From NCBI RefSeq assembly GCF_004357765.1, contig NZ_SMTE01000002.1:310001-374000 (forward strand): a stretch of DNA of 64,000 bases. Reading direction: 5' to 3'. Under the pieces are notes generated by a model. That model made no database searches, was not told the origin of the DNA, and saw only the letters and a list, made by a program, of their open reading frames with translations. The position numbers and the translations under genes were made by a program. How positions within the stretch are numbered: position 1 is the stretch's first letter; each line of letters begins with the position of its first letter. Shown in pieces: positions 17,512 to 25,142 of the stretch. Source of the stretch: Pseudomonas putida (lineage in GTDB: Bacteria > Pseudomonadota > Gammaproteobacteria > Pseudomonadales > Pseudomonadaceae).

Positions 17512-18006
17512 ATGCGTCCCCCCCTCCTCGCCGTCCTTGCCATCACCACTCTCCTGGCCGGTTGCGGCAAAGCACCTGACAAATCCGACCAGGTAAATGC
17601 CGAGCTTCTGCTAAGCACCACCGCCAGCTGGGATGGCACGCCCTATCAGCACTACCCCGAAGGCAAGCCCATGCTGTCCCTGATGAAAGTGAGCGTACCG
17701 GCCAACACCAGCCTGGACTGGCACTGCCACCCGTCCTTCAGCCTCGGCTACCTGCTGGCCGGAAAACTCGAGGTCGAAACCACAACAGGTAAACGGATAA
17801 CGCTATCAGCCGGCGACAGCCTGGCTGAGGTCGTCGACGAGGTCCACCGGGGGCATACAGCGGCTGAACCCGCCACGATCATCATGTTCCACGCGGGCAT
17901 CGAACACCTCCCGCTCTCCGTTCCCCAGGCCCACTGCGAGCGAGCGACGATGCCCGGCGACGTGCCGATGGACATCGGTGCGGGCCACCAGCCAACCAGG
18001 CCATAA
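17512..18006 (+). CDS. Cupin-domain lipoprotein
   Basis: A 164-residue protein with a lipoprotein signal (lipobox LAGC, Cys near residue 17) and a cupin_2 beta-barrel: the first motif is LDWHCHPSFSLGYLLAGKLE and the second runs through GDSLAEVVDEVHRGHTAA. The His residues in WHCHP and VHRG could bind a metal. The ATG at 17512 is preceded by AAGGAG about 12 bp upstream. It lies between glnA and ntrB on the same strand, but the glnA terminator and the ntrB promoter region make it probably a separate unit. No substrate can be assigned. Confidence 0.82.
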   Translation: MRPPLLAVLAITTLLAGCGKAPDKSDQVNAELLLSTTASWDGTPYQHYPEGKPMLSLMKVSVPANTSLDWHCHPSFSLGYLLAGKLEVETTTGKRITLSAGDSLAEVVDEVHRGHTAAEPATIIMFHAGIEHLPLSVPQAHCERATMPGDVPMDIGAGHQPTRP

Positions 18007-18021
18007 CGGTCGACCCGCCTA

Positions 18022-18067
18022 TGCTCTATATTGGTGCACACAAAAGGCCGATGCCTTCCAGTGCACC
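18022..18067 (+). promoter_or_regulatory. NtrC-type site(s) upstream of ntrB
   Basis: TGCTCTATATTGGTGCA (18022-18038) matches TGCACCA-N3-TGGTGCA at 11 of 14 defined bases. A further half-site TGCACC lies at 18062-18067. The sites lie about 160 and 125 bp upstream of the start predicted from the -24/-12 element at 18165. Confidence 0.55.
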
Positions 18068-18164
18068 CCAAAAAGGGTCATAAGGATCGTCGCTTCAGAA
18101 AATTCTGATCCGTATTTGCGCAGTTGCAGGCCTTTATCGGCAATTTCCGCTTCTTTTCGGAGCC

Positions 18165-18182
18165 TTGGTTTGTTTCTTGCAT
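18165..18182 (+). promoter_or_regulatory. Candidate sigma54 promoter of ntrBC
   Basis: TTGGTTTGTTTCTTGCAT has GG-N10-GC spacing and a good -12 TTGCAT; the -24 lacks the usual CAC after TGG. It lies about 85 bp before the ntrB ATG and downstream of an NtrC-type site, suggesting autoactivation independent of glnA. Confidence 0.5.
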
Positions 18183-18267
18183 TTTCCAGGTATCAGCGGA
18201 TCCACTGCGCGCCCGGCCCTGCCCCATGCATTGCCAGGCGGGCGCCAAAAGAGGTCAACGACGCCTT

Positions 18268-19353
18268 ATGACCATCAGCGATGCACAGCACCGTCTGCTC
18301 CTGGACAACCTGACCACCGCCACGCTACTGCTCAATGGCGAACTGCGCCTTGAGTACATGAATCCCGCTGCAGAGATGCTTCTGGCCGTCAGCGGCCAGC
18401 GCAGTCACGGGCAGTTCATCAGCGAGTTGTTCACCGAATCCACCGAGGCGCTGAACTCGCTGCGCCAGGCGGTGGAGCAAGCGCACCCGTTCACCAAGCG
18501 CGAAGCGCAACTGACTTCGCTGACCGGGCAGACGATCACCGTCGACTATGCCGTGACCCCAATCCTGCACCTGGGCAACACCCTGTTGCTGCTGGAGGTA
18601 CACCCCCGTGACCGGCTGCTGCGCATCACCAAGGAAGAAGCCCAGCTGAGCAAGCAGGAAACCACCAAAATGCTAGTGCGTGGCCTGGCCCACGAAATCA
18701 AGAACCCGCTCGGCGGCATCCGCGGTGCGGCCCAACTGCTCGCCCGAGAGTTGCCCGACGACGGCTTGCGCGACTACACCAATGTGATCATCGAAGAGGC
18801 CGACCGCCTGCGCAACCTGGTCGACCGCATGCTCGGCTCGAACAAGCTGCCATCACTGGCGATGACCAACATCCATGAAGTGCTGGAGCGCGTCTGCAGC
18901 CTGGTCGAAGCCGAAAGCCAAGGTTGCATCACTTTGGTGCGCGACTATGACCCCAGCCTGCCGGACGTGTTGATCGACCGCGAACAGATGATCCAGGCGG
19001 TGCTGAACATCGTGCGCAACGCCATGCAGGCCATCAGTTCGCAGAACGAACTGCGCCTGGGCCGCATCACCCTGCGCAGCCGCGCGGTTCGCCAGTTCAC
19101 CATCGGCCATGTGCGCCACCGCCTGGTGGCCCGTGTCGAGATCATCGACAACGGCCCAGGCATTCCTGCGGAACTGCAGGACACCCTCTTCTATCCCATG
19201 GTCAGCGGGCGCCCGGACGGCACCGGGCTCGGCCTGGCCATTACCCAGAACATCATCAGCCAGCACCAGGGCCTGATCGAGTGTGAAAGCCACGCAGGGC
19301 ACACCGCCTTCTCGATCTTCCTGCCTCTGGAACAAGGAGCCACCGCCTCATGA
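18268..19353 (+). CDS. ntrB: Nitrogen regulation sensor histidine kinase NtrB (GlnL)
   Basis: NtrB phosphorylates NtrC when nitrogen is limiting; its kinase/phosphatase balance is set by the PII protein. The 361-residue cytoplasmic protein has no membrane segment, an N-terminal PAS domain (about 15-110), the H-box LAHEIKNPLGGIRGAAQLL (His near 142), the N-box AVLNIVRNAMQAI and the G-boxes DNGPGIP and GTGLGLAI. The ATG at 18268 follows GAGGT and gives MTISDAQHRLLLDNL; the open frame extends further upstream through the promoter region but that is not plausible. It overlaps ntrC by 4 bp. Confidence 0.96.
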   Translation: MTISDAQHRLLLDNLTTATLLLNGELRLEYMNPAAEMLLAVSGQRSHGQFISELFTESTEALNSLRQAVEQAHPFTKREAQLTSLTGQTITVDYAVTPILHLGNTLLLLEVHPRDRLLRITKEEAQLSKQETTKMLVRGLAHEIKNPLGGIRGAAQLLARELPDDGLRDYTNVIIEEADRLRNLVDRMLGSNKLPSLAMTNIHEVLERVCSLVEAESQGCITLVRDYDPSLPDVLIDREQMIQAVLNIVRNAMQAISSQNELRLGRITLRSRAVRQFTIGHVRHRLVARVEIIDNGPGIPAELQDTLFYPMVSGRPDGTGLGLAITQNIISQHQGLIECESHAGHTAFSIFLPLEQGATAS

Positions 19354-20786
19354 GCCGAAGTGAAACCGTATGGATCGTCGATGATGATCGCTCCATCCGC
19401 TGGGTACTGGAAAAAGCCCTGCAACAGGAGGGCATGACCACCCAGAGCTTCGACAGCGCCGACGGCGTGATGGGCCGACTGGCCCGGCAACAGCCCGACG
19501 TGATCATTTCCGACATTCGCATGCCCGGCGCCAGCGGCCTCGACCTGCTGGCCCAGATCCGCGAGCAGCATCCACGCCTGCCGGTCATCATCATGACCGC
19601 GCATTCTGACCTGGACAGCGCCGTAGCCTCCTATCAGGGCGGCGCGTTCGAGTACCTGCCCAAGCCGTTCGACGTGGACGAAGCGGTGTCGCTGGTCAAG
19701 CGTGCCAACCAGCACGCCCAGGAACAGCAAGGCCTGGATGTGCCGCAGAATCTCACGCGCACGCCGGAAATCATCGGCGAAGCACCGGCAATGCAGGAGG
19801 TGTTTCGCGCCATCGGTCGCCTCAGCCACTCCAACATCACCGTGTTGATCAACGGCGAATCCGGTACCGGCAAGGAGCTGGTGGCGCACGCCCTGCACCG
19901 CCACAGCCCGCGCTCGGCATCGCCGTTCATCGCCCTGAACATGGCGGCCATTCCGAAGGACCTGATGGAGTCGGAGCTGTTCGGCCACGAGAAAGGCGCG
20001 TTCACCGGCGCAGCCAACCTGCGCCGCGGTCGCTTCGAACAGGCCGATGGCGGAACGCTGTTCCTCGACGAGATCGGCGACATGCCGGCCGATACCCAGA
20101 CCCGACTGCTGCGCGTGCTGGCCGATGGCGAATTCTATCGCGTCGGTGGCCATATCCCAGTCAAGGTCGACGTGCGCATCATCGCCGCCACTCACCAGAA
20201 CCTCGAATCGCTGGTACAGGCCGGCAAGTTCCGGGAAGACTTGTTCCACCGCCTGAACGTCATCCGGATCCACATCCCACGCCTGGCCGATCGTCGCGAG
20301 GACATTCCGGCGCTGGCCCGGCACTTCCTCGGCCGTGCGGCACAGGAACTGGCAGTCGAGCCAAAGTTGTTGAAGCCGGAAACTGAAGAATTCATCCGCA
20401 ACCTGCCCTGGCCTGGAAACGTGCGCCAGCTGGAAAACACCTGCCGCTGGATCACGGTGATGGCCTCCAGTCGTGAAGTGCTGGTCGGCGATCTACCTCC
20501 TGAGTTGCTCAACCTGCCACAGGATGCTGCACCGGTCACCAATTGGGAACAAGCCTTGCGTCAGTGGGCCGACCAGGCCCTGGCCCGGGGCCAATCGAAC
20601 CTGCTCGACAGCGCGGTGCCCAGCTTCGAACGGATCATGATCGAGACCGCCCTCAAGCACACTGCTGGACGTCGGCGCGACGCGGCGTTGCTGCTGGGCT
20701 GGGGGCGCAATACCCTGACCCGCAAGATCAAGGAGTTGGGGATGAACGTCGATGGTGGGGATGATGACGAGGGTGACGATCACTGA
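19350..20786 (+). CDS. ntrC: Nitrogen regulation response regulator NtrC (GlnG)
   Basis: NtrC is the sigma54 enhancer-binding activator of nitrogen-limitation genes. The 478-residue protein has a receiver domain (phospho-acceptor Asp54 in IISDIRMPG), an AAA+ domain with Walker A GESGTGKE (about 169) and the sigma54-contacting GAFTGA motif (about 216), and a C-terminal Fis-type helix-turn-helix (ending [20 protein letters not shown]). The ATG overlaps the ntrB stop (ATGA), so the two are translationally coupled. A hairpin follows, then an NtrC site and a sigma54 promoter for a small RNA. Confidence 0.97.
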   Translation: MSRSETVWIVDDDRSIRWVLEKALQQEGMTTQSFDSADGVMGRLARQQPDVIISDIRMPGASGLDLLAQIREQHPRLPVIIMTAHSDLDSAVASYQGGAFEYLPKPFDVDEAVSLVKRANQHAQEQQGLDVPQNLTRTPEIIGEAPAMQEVFRAIGRLSHSNITVLINGESGTGKELVAHALHRHSPRSASPFIALNMAAIPKDLMESELFGHEKGAFTGAANLRRGRFEQADGGTLFLDEIGDMPADTQTRLLRVLADGEFYRVGGHIPVKVDVRIIAATHQNLESLVQAGKFREDLFHRLNVIRIHIPRLADRREDIPALARHFLGRAAQELAVEPKLLKPETEEFIRNLPWPGNVRQLENTCRWITVMASSREVLVGDLPPELLNLPQDAAPVTNWEQALRQWADQALARGQSNLLDSAVPSFERIMIETALKHTAGRRRDAALLLGWGRNTLTRKIKELGMNVDGGDDDEGDDH

Positions 20787-20812
20787 CCATCGTTCGAACC
20801 GTCGAGACCCTG

Positions 20813-20830
20813 GGGCCGCTTTGCGGCCTC
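20813..20830 (+). terminator. Hairpin after ntrC
   Basis: GGCCGC (20814-20819), TTT and GCGGCC (20823-20828) form a stem 27 bp after the ntrC stop; the following bases are only moderately T-rich. Confidence 0.55.
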
Positions 20831-20849
20831 AGTCATTTCTGCCTTCCGG

Positions 20850-20866
20850 TGCACCGATGTTGTGCT
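20850..20866 (+). promoter_or_regulatory. NtrC-type site upstream of the NrsZ-like RNA
   Basis: TGCACCGATGTTGTGCT matches the NtrC consensus at 10-11 of 14 defined bases with both GCAC and GTGC cores. Its centre is about 115 bp upstream of the predicted RNA start, a normal enhancer distance. Confidence 0.6.
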
Positions 20867-20913
20867 CAACGCACCCTGCGAAGGCATAAATCCCCTCAAA
20901 ACCCGGCCAAAAT

Positions 20914-20942
20914 ACCCCGAAACGCCTTATTTGCGGGGTTTT
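20914..20942 (+). terminator. Hairpin with T-tail just before the small-RNA promoter
   Basis: ACCCCG (20914-20919) pairs with CGGGGT (20934-20939) and is followed by TTTT. It may be a second terminator for ntrC readthrough, insulating the RNA promoter. Confidence 0.5.
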
Positions 20943-20947
20943 CAAAC

Positions 20948-20966
20948 TTGGCACGCCACCTGCAAT
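20948..20966 (+). promoter_or_regulatory. Sigma54 promoter of the NrsZ-like RNA
   Basis: TTGGCACG-N5-TGCAAT, with GG-N10-GC spacing, is the best -24/-12 match in the window (TGGCACG is exact). The predicted transcription start is near 20975. No protein-coding gene follows on this strand for more than 500 bp. Confidence 0.85.
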
Positions 20967-20974
20967 AACCAATG

Positions 20975-21092
20975 TAACTCCAGTTTTGGGGGCCTCGGTA
21001 CAGGCAGGCCGGGTGAACCCCCCTTTTATTCGCGGTATTGCTGTTTTGGGGACCTCGGTACAGGCAGGCCGGGAAATCCCCTCTTTTATTCG
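20975..21092 (+). ncRNA. nrsZ: NrsZ-like nitrogen-regulated small RNA
   Basis: The predicted transcript of about 118 nt starts at a sigma54 promoter with an upstream NtrC site, lies directly downstream of ntrC, and consists of two tandem hairpin units of 60-nt period. P. aeruginosa NrsZ, as I remember it, is likewise located after ntrC, is NtrC/sigma54-dependent and is processed into repeated stem-loops of about 60 nt. The second unit ends GGGG...CCCC followed by TCTTTTATT, which can act as an intrinsic terminator. No reading frame is convincing on this strand. Homology to NrsZ is inferred from location, promoter and architecture, not alignment. Confidence 0.72.
20981..21092 (+). repeat. Two tandem 52-nt hairpin repeats within the small RNA
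   Basis: 20981-21032 and 21041-21092 are identical at 46 of 52 positions, with an unbroken 21-base match (20993-21013 with 21053-21073). Substitutions fall mostly in the closing stem and the GAA/AAT loop side. Each unit has TTTTGGGG at the front and CCCC plus TTTTATTCG at the end. Confidence 0.9.
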
Positions 21093-21523
21093 TGCAGCCT
21101 CACCTGCACACGCCAACGCCCAGCGTCCTCTGCACCGGCCCAATCGCCGTGCAGGGGACGCGCGGCAACCACCGTCAGCAACAACCCTTCCTTGCTCTTG
21201 CGCAGTTGCCATGCAACCGGCCTCCCCCCCAGGTCGAGCTGGCCGCGCTGCACCTTGCCCTCGGCCTCGAAGAGCAGTGCCACCGTTCCTTCCACGTTTT
21301 CGCCGTGCAGCTTGGGTTCTTCGTTGAACCACAGGTCCAGGCCATCCTGCACCACCGCTATTTGTTCCAGCACCCGTTCTTCTGGGGCCGTCAGACGACC
21401 GATCATCAGCCCCACCAGCATCCCGAAGATCGCCAGAGAAAACAGCACACGCGGCCAAGCCTTCGAACGCTCGTCCGGTTCGAGGGTAGAATGCTCGTCA
21501 TCTTCACGCTTGGAGCCGTGCAT
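21086..21523 (-). CDS. Conserved hypothetical single-pass membrane protein
   Basis: A 145-residue protein that I do not recognise. A charged N-terminus (KREDDEHSTLEPDERSK) is followed by one transmembrane segment (about 24-43) and a soluble domain of about 100 residues, probably periplasmic, containing LWFNEEPKLHGENVEG and GRPVAWQLRKSKEGLLLTVV. The ATG (21523-21521) has AAGGAT at good spacing and overlaps the trmL ATG on the other strand by 2 bp. Its stop lies inside the second hairpin unit of the NrsZ-like RNA. It is convergent with that RNA and divergent from trmL. Function unknown. Confidence 0.7.
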   Translation of the reverse strand: MHGSKREDDEHSTLEPDERSKAWPRVLFSLAIFGMLVGLMIGRLTAPEERVLEQIAVVQDGLDLWFNEEPKLHGENVEGTVALLFEAEGKVQRGQLDLGGRPVAWQLRKSKEGLLLTVVAARPLHGDWAGAEDAGRWRVQVRLHE

Positions 21524-21983
21524 GTTTCACGTCATCCTTTTTCAACCTGAAATTCCGCCGAACACCGGCAACATCATCCGCCTTTGCGCCAACAGCGGTT
21601 GCGACCTGCACCTGATCGAGCCGATCAGTTTCGAGCTGGACGACAAGCGCCTGCGCCGCGCCGGGCTGGACTATCACGAGTATGCCACGCTCAGGCGCCA
21701 CGAAAGCTTGGCCGGATGCCTGGAAAGCCTGGGCAATCCGCGCCTGTTCGCCTTCACCACCAAGGGCTCGCATCCCTTCCACGAAACCGCCTACCAACCG
21801 GGGGATGCCTTCCTCTTCGGGCCAGAGAGCCGCGGCCTCCCCGCCGAGGTGCTGGACAGCCTGCCGGCGGAGCAACGCCTGCGCCTGCCGATGCGGCCCG
21901 GCTGCCGCAGCCTGAACCTGTCCAATACCGTGGCGGTGACGGTGTACGAGGCGTGGCGGCAGAACGGGTTTGCCGGGAGTTGA
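21522..21983 (+). CDS. trmL: tRNA (cytidine/uridine-34-2'-O)-methyltransferase TrmL
   Basis: TrmL methylates the ribose of the wobble base in tRNA-Leu isoacceptors. The 153-residue SPOUT protein shows PEIPPNTGNIIRLCANSGC at the N-terminus, and the SAM-binding trefoil-knot motifs FGPESRGLP and LPMRPGCRSLNLSNTVAV near the C-terminus, as in E. coli YibK. The ATG at 21522 has GGAG 6 bp before it, inside the coding region of the divergent hypothetical gene. A much longer open frame upstream crosses the small RNA and is not coding. Confidence 0.95.
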   Translation: MFHVILFQPEIPPNTGNIIRLCANSGCDLHLIEPISFELDDKRLRRAGLDYHEYATLRRHESLAGCLESLGNPRLFAFTTKGSHPFHETAYQPGDAFLFGPESRGLPAEVLDSLPAEQRLRLPMRPGCRSLNLSNTVAVTVYEAWRQNGFAGS

Positions 21984-22020
21984 TCCATCGTCTGCCCGCG
22001 AAGAGGCCGGCCCAGGCAAC

Positions 22021-22048
22021 AAAAAAGCGCCCCGAAAGGCGCTTTTCT
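22021..22048. terminator. Bidirectional terminator between trmL and secB
   Basis: AAAAGCGCC (22023-22031) pairs with GGCGCTTTT (22038-22046) around CCGAAA, with A- and T-runs on both sides: a classic terminator for two convergent genes. Confidence 0.9.
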
Positions 22049-22062
22049 CATTGCCGTAGCAA

Positions 22063-22551
22063 TCACTGCACGGTCGGTGCTTCGCCAGCTTCCTGCATGC
22101 GCTGCATTTCTTGCGCGTACAGGGCGTCGAAGTTGACCGGCGACAGCATCAGTGCCGGGAACGAACCACGGGTCACCAGGCTGTCCAGGGTTTCGCGGGC
22201 ATAGGGGAACAGGATGTTCGGGCAGAACGCACCGAGGGTGTGGCTCATCGAAGCCGCGTCGAGGTTCTTGATCAGGAAGATACCCGCCTGCTGCACTTCG
22301 GCGATGAAGGCCACTTCGTCAGCATTCTTGACGGTAACCGACAGGGTCAGGACCACTTCGTGGAAATCACCTTCCAGGGCCTTTTGCTTGGTGTTCAGGT
22401 CCAGCGCGACGCTCGGCTCCCACTGCTGGCGGAAGATCTGCGGGCTCTTCGGCGCCTCGAACGACAGGTCACGCACGTAGATGCGCTGCATGGAGAACTG
22501 TGGGCTGTTGTCTTCTTCGGTAGCAGCGCCGTTGGTCTGTTGGTCAGTCAT
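22063..22551 (-). CDS. secB: Protein-export chaperone SecB
   Basis: SecB is a cytoplasmic tetrameric chaperone that keeps Sec precursors unfolded and delivers them to SecA. The 162-residue protein has the SecB core from [19 protein letters not shown], the central block [14 protein letters not shown], and the conserved [20 protein letters not shown] segment. The start at 22551 gives [14 protein letters not shown]. It is followed on the strand direction by nothing but the terminator; upstream lie grxC and a rhodanese gene, the usual order in gamma-proteobacteria, so the three are likely one operon. Confidence 0.97.
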   Translation of the reverse strand: MTDQQTNGAATEEDNSPQFSMQRIYVRDLSFEAPKSPQIFRQQWEPSVALDLNTKQKALEGDFHEVVLTLSVTVKNADEVAFIAEVQQAGIFLIKNLDAASMSHTLGAFCPNILFPYARETLDSLVTRGSFPALMLSPVNFDALYAQEMQRMQEAGEAPTVQ

Positions 22552-22588
22552 GGCAGATCCTTATCCTAATGTTGTTCAATGCAGAAAA

Positions 22589-22843
22589 TCAGGCCGCCAG
22601 CAGCGCGTCGAGCTTACCGGCACGCTCCAGGGCATAGAGGTCATCGCATCCACCGACATGCGTACTGCCGATCCAGATCTGCGGCACCGACGTACGACCG
22701 GCCTTCTGGCTCATCTCGGCACGCACCTGCGGTTTGCCGTCGACCTTGATTTCCTCGAACGCCACGCCCTTGCTCTCGAGCAGGTATTTGGCGCGCATGC
22801 AGTAGGGGCAATAGTCGCTGGAGTAGACGATGACTGGCTTCAT
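22589..22843 (-). CDS. grxC: Glutaredoxin 3
   Basis: GrxC is a glutathione-dependent disulfide reductant of 84 residues. The dithiol active site is CPYC (residues 12-15) in YSSDYCPYCMRAKYLL, the cis-proline block is RTSVPQIWIG, and the GSH-contacting GGCDDLYALE follows. The ATG at 22843 almost abuts the stop of the rhodanese gene (22845), so it is translated as part of the rhodanese-grxC-secB unit. Confidence 0.96.
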   Translation of the reverse strand: MKPVIVYSSDYCPYCMRAKYLLESKGVAFEEIKVDGKPQVRAEMSQKAGRTSVPQIWIGSTHVGGCDDLYALERAGKLDALLAA

Positions 22844-22844
22844 A

Positions 22845-23258
22845 TCACTTCACCAAAGGCAGGTTGTCGGCTTTCCAGCTGGACACACCACCGCTGAGCT
22901 TGGCAGCGGTGTAACCAGCCTTTAGCAGCTCGCGGCAGAGCGTGCCGGACTGCTGGCCCATCGCGTCGACGACGATCAGGGTCTTCTCTTTGTGCTTTTC
23001 CAGCTCGGCCATGCGGTTGACCAGCTTGTCCTGGGGGATGTTCAGCGCACCGACGATGTGGCCGGCGGAGTATTCCTTGGCCGGGCGGATATCGATGACC
23101 ACGGCCTTGTCGGCGTTGACCAGTGCGGTGAGCTGGCCATTGCTCAGGCTCTGGCCGCCACGGCGGACTTCATTGACGAGCAGCAGGATCAGCAGAACAA
23201 CGAAAATCGCGACCAGGATGTAGTGATCTGTCGCGAATTGAATCAGGTGAGCAACCAT
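22845..23258 (-). CDS. Membrane-anchored rhodanese-like protein (YibN type), catalytic Cys displaced
   Basis: A 137-residue protein with one N-terminal transmembrane helix (about 11-30) and a rhodanese fold (IDIRPAKEYSAGHIVGALNI; LSGGVSSWKADNLPLVK). The active-site loop position reads VVDAMGQQSG, so the catalytic cysteine of true rhodaneses is absent from its usual place; the only nearby Cys is in SGTLCREL, a few residues later. E. coli YibN, in the same secB-grxC neighbourhood, also has a non-canonical loop as I remember it. The ATG at 23258 gives MVAHLIQFATDHYI; a longer frame upstream is less likely. Sulfurtransferase activity is therefore doubtful. Confidence 0.88.
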   Translation of the reverse strand: MVAHLIQFATDHYILVAIFVVLLILLLVNEVRRGGQSLSNGQLTALVNADKAVVIDIRPAKEYSAGHIVGALNIPQDKLVNRMAELEKHKEKTLIVVDAMGQQSGTLCRELLKAGYTAAKLSGGVSSWKADNLPLVK

Positions 23259-23464
23259 CAGCGGTGTTCCAGGCGATTGAAAATGCCGGCCAGTATACAC
23301 AGCACCCCAGTACCACCAAAGCCCGACGGGCGGGCGGCAACGGTACCTTCATGTTGCCAGGTCGCCCGCGCTGGTCGGACGAGCGGACGAATATTCGCCG
23401 CTGATGGCGTATTTGCCCTAAAATGCGTGTCTTTATCATCTTTGAACAACCGTGAGTTTGATTG

Positions 23465-25000
23465 ATGACGAGTACGCCCAAACCCCTGGTCCTGATCATC
23501 CTGGATGGATTCGGCCATAGCGAAAGCCCCGAATACAATGCCATCTATGCCGCCAATACACCGGTCTACGACCGCCTGCGCGCCACCCAGCCGCATGGCC
23601 TGATTTCCGGTTCCGGGATGGATGTCGGCTTGCCGGACGGGCAAATGGGCAACTCCGAAGTCGGTCACATGAACCTCGGCGCCGGTCGCGTCGTCTACCA
23701 GGACTTCACCCGGGTGACCAAGGCCATCCGTGACGGTGAGTTCTTCCACAACCCGGTGCTCACCGGGGCGGTGGACAAGGCCGCCGGTGCCGGCAAGGCC
23801 GTGCACATCCTTGGCCTGCTCTCCGACGGCGGCGTGCACAGCCACCAGGATCACCTGGTCGCCATGGCCGAACTGGCGGCGCAACGTGGCGCCGAAAAAA
23901 TCTACCTGCACGCCTTCCTCGATGGCCGCGACACCCCGCCGCGCAGCGCCCAGTCGTCCATCGAACTGCTCGACGCGACCTTCGCCAAGCTCGGCAAAGG
24001 CCGCATCGCCAGCCTGATCGGTCGCTACTACGCGATGGACCGCGATAACCGCTGGGACCGCGTCAGCGCCGCCTACAACCTGATCGTCGACAGCGTTGCC
24101 GACTATAGCGCCGACACCGCACTGGCCGGCCTCGAAGCGGCCTACGCGCGTGATGAAAGCGATGAGTTCGTCAAGGCCACGCGCATCGGCGAAGCCGTCA
24201 AGGTCGAAGACGGCGATGCCGTGATCTTCATGAACTTCCGCGCCGACCGAGCGCGCGAGCTGTCGCGCGTGTTCGTCGAGCCCGACTTCAACGAGTTCCC
24301 ACGCGCCCGTCTGCCGAAGCTGGCAGCCTACATCGGCCTGACCCAGTACTCGGCCAAGATCCCGGCCCCGGCGGCGTTCGCCCCGGCCAGCCTGAACAAT
24401 GTACTCGGTGAGTACCTGGCGAAAAACGGCAAGACCCAGTTGCGCATCGCCGAGACCGAGAAGTACGCCCACGTCACCTTCTTCTTCTCCGGCGGACGTG
24501 AAGAGCCCTTCGAAGGCGAAGAGCGCATCCTGATCCCGTCGCCGAAGGTCGCCACCTATGACCTGCAGCCGGAGATGAGCGCACCGGAGGTCACCGACCG
24601 CATCGTCGAGGCTATCGAGCAGCAGCGCTACGATGTGATCGTGGTCAACTACGCCAACGGCGACATGGTCGGCCATACCGGCGTGTTCGAGGCCGCGGTG
24701 AAGGCCGTCGAGGCCCTGGATGGTTGTGTCGGCCGCATCGTCGCAGCGCTGGACAAGGTCGGCGGCGAAGCGCTGATCACCGCCGACCACGGCAACGTCG
24801 AACAGATGGAAGACGAATGCACCGGCCAGGCGCACACCGCGCACACCACCGAGCCGGTACCGTTCATCTATGTCGGCAAACGCAAAGTGCAGGTCCGCGA
24901 AGGCGGTGTGCTGGCCGACGTGGCACCGACCATGCTCAAGCTGCTGGGGCTGGAAAAACCGGCCGAGATGACCGGCACCTCGATCCTGGTAGACGCCTGA
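23465..25000 (+). CDS. gpmI: 2,3-bisphosphoglycerate-independent phosphoglycerate mutase
   Basis: GpmI interconverts 3- and 2-phosphoglycerate with two Mn2+ ions and no bisphosphoglycerate cofactor. The 511-residue protein has the metal-binding DGFG motif in [11 protein letters not shown], the phospho-acceptor serine in [16 protein letters not shown] (Ser near 63), and C-terminal metal motifs [13 protein letters not shown] and ITADHGNVE. The ATG at 23465 is chosen over an immediately preceding in-frame TTG. It starts the gpmI-envC-ctpA-yibQ cluster, a conserved order in gamma-proteobacteria, though two hairpins follow the gene. Confidence 0.97.
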   Translation: MTSTPKPLVLIILDGFGHSESPEYNAIYAANTPVYDRLRATQPHGLISGSGMDVGLPDGQMGNSEVGHMNLGAGRVVYQDFTRVTKAIRDGEFFHNPVLTGAVDKAAGAGKAVHILGLLSDGGVHSHQDHLVAMAELAAQRGAEKIYLHAFLDGRDTPPRSAQSSIELLDATFAKLGKGRIASLIGRYYAMDRDNRWDRVSAAYNLIVDSVADYSADTALAGLEAAYARDESDEFVKATRIGEAVKVEDGDAVIFMNFRADRARELSRVFVEPDFNEFPRARLPKLAAYIGLTQYSAKIPAPAAFAPASLNNVLGEYLAKNGKTQLRIAETEKYAHVTFFFSGGREEPFEGEERILIPSPKVATYDLQPEMSAPEVTDRIVEAIEQQRYDVIVVNYANGDMVGHTGVFEAAVKAVEALDGCVGRIVAALDKVGGEALITADHGNVEQMEDECTGQAHTAHTTEPVPFIYVGKRKVQVREGGVLADVAPTMLKLLGLEKPAEMTGTSILVDA

Positions 25001-25011
25001 ATCCTCGGGCA

Positions 25012-25088
25012 GGGGCCGCGCTGCGGCCCCCGTTGTCGATGAATTCCAGACAAACGCCCCGCAGCAGCCACAGCGAGGCGTTTTTTTT
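25012..25088 (+). terminator. Two hairpins after gpmI, the second with a T-run
   Basis: GGGGCCGC-GCT-GCGGCCCC (25012-25030) is followed by AAACGCC (25052-25058) paired with GGCGTTT (25077-25083) and eight T residues. Despite the conserved gene order this suggests at least partial termination before envC. Confidence 0.75.
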
Positions 25089-25142
25089 GCCAGCCCAGGC
25101 GGGCATACTAGGTCGGTCTCCATCCTCGGTACCCCCAACCCC

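Noticed and set aside
21001-21092. Tandem units read as a CRISPR array
   Set aside because: Only two units, each an intrinsic hairpin with no unique spacer of CRISPR length, and no cas gene. The sigma54 promoter and location fit an NrsZ-like RNA instead.
20862-21983. 373-codon frame including trmL with a 220-residue N-terminal extension
   Set aside because: The extension crosses the tandem repeats and the opposite gene, is Ser/Arg/Pro-rich and unlike any domain; TrmL is normally about 155 residues and has a good ribosome site at 21522.
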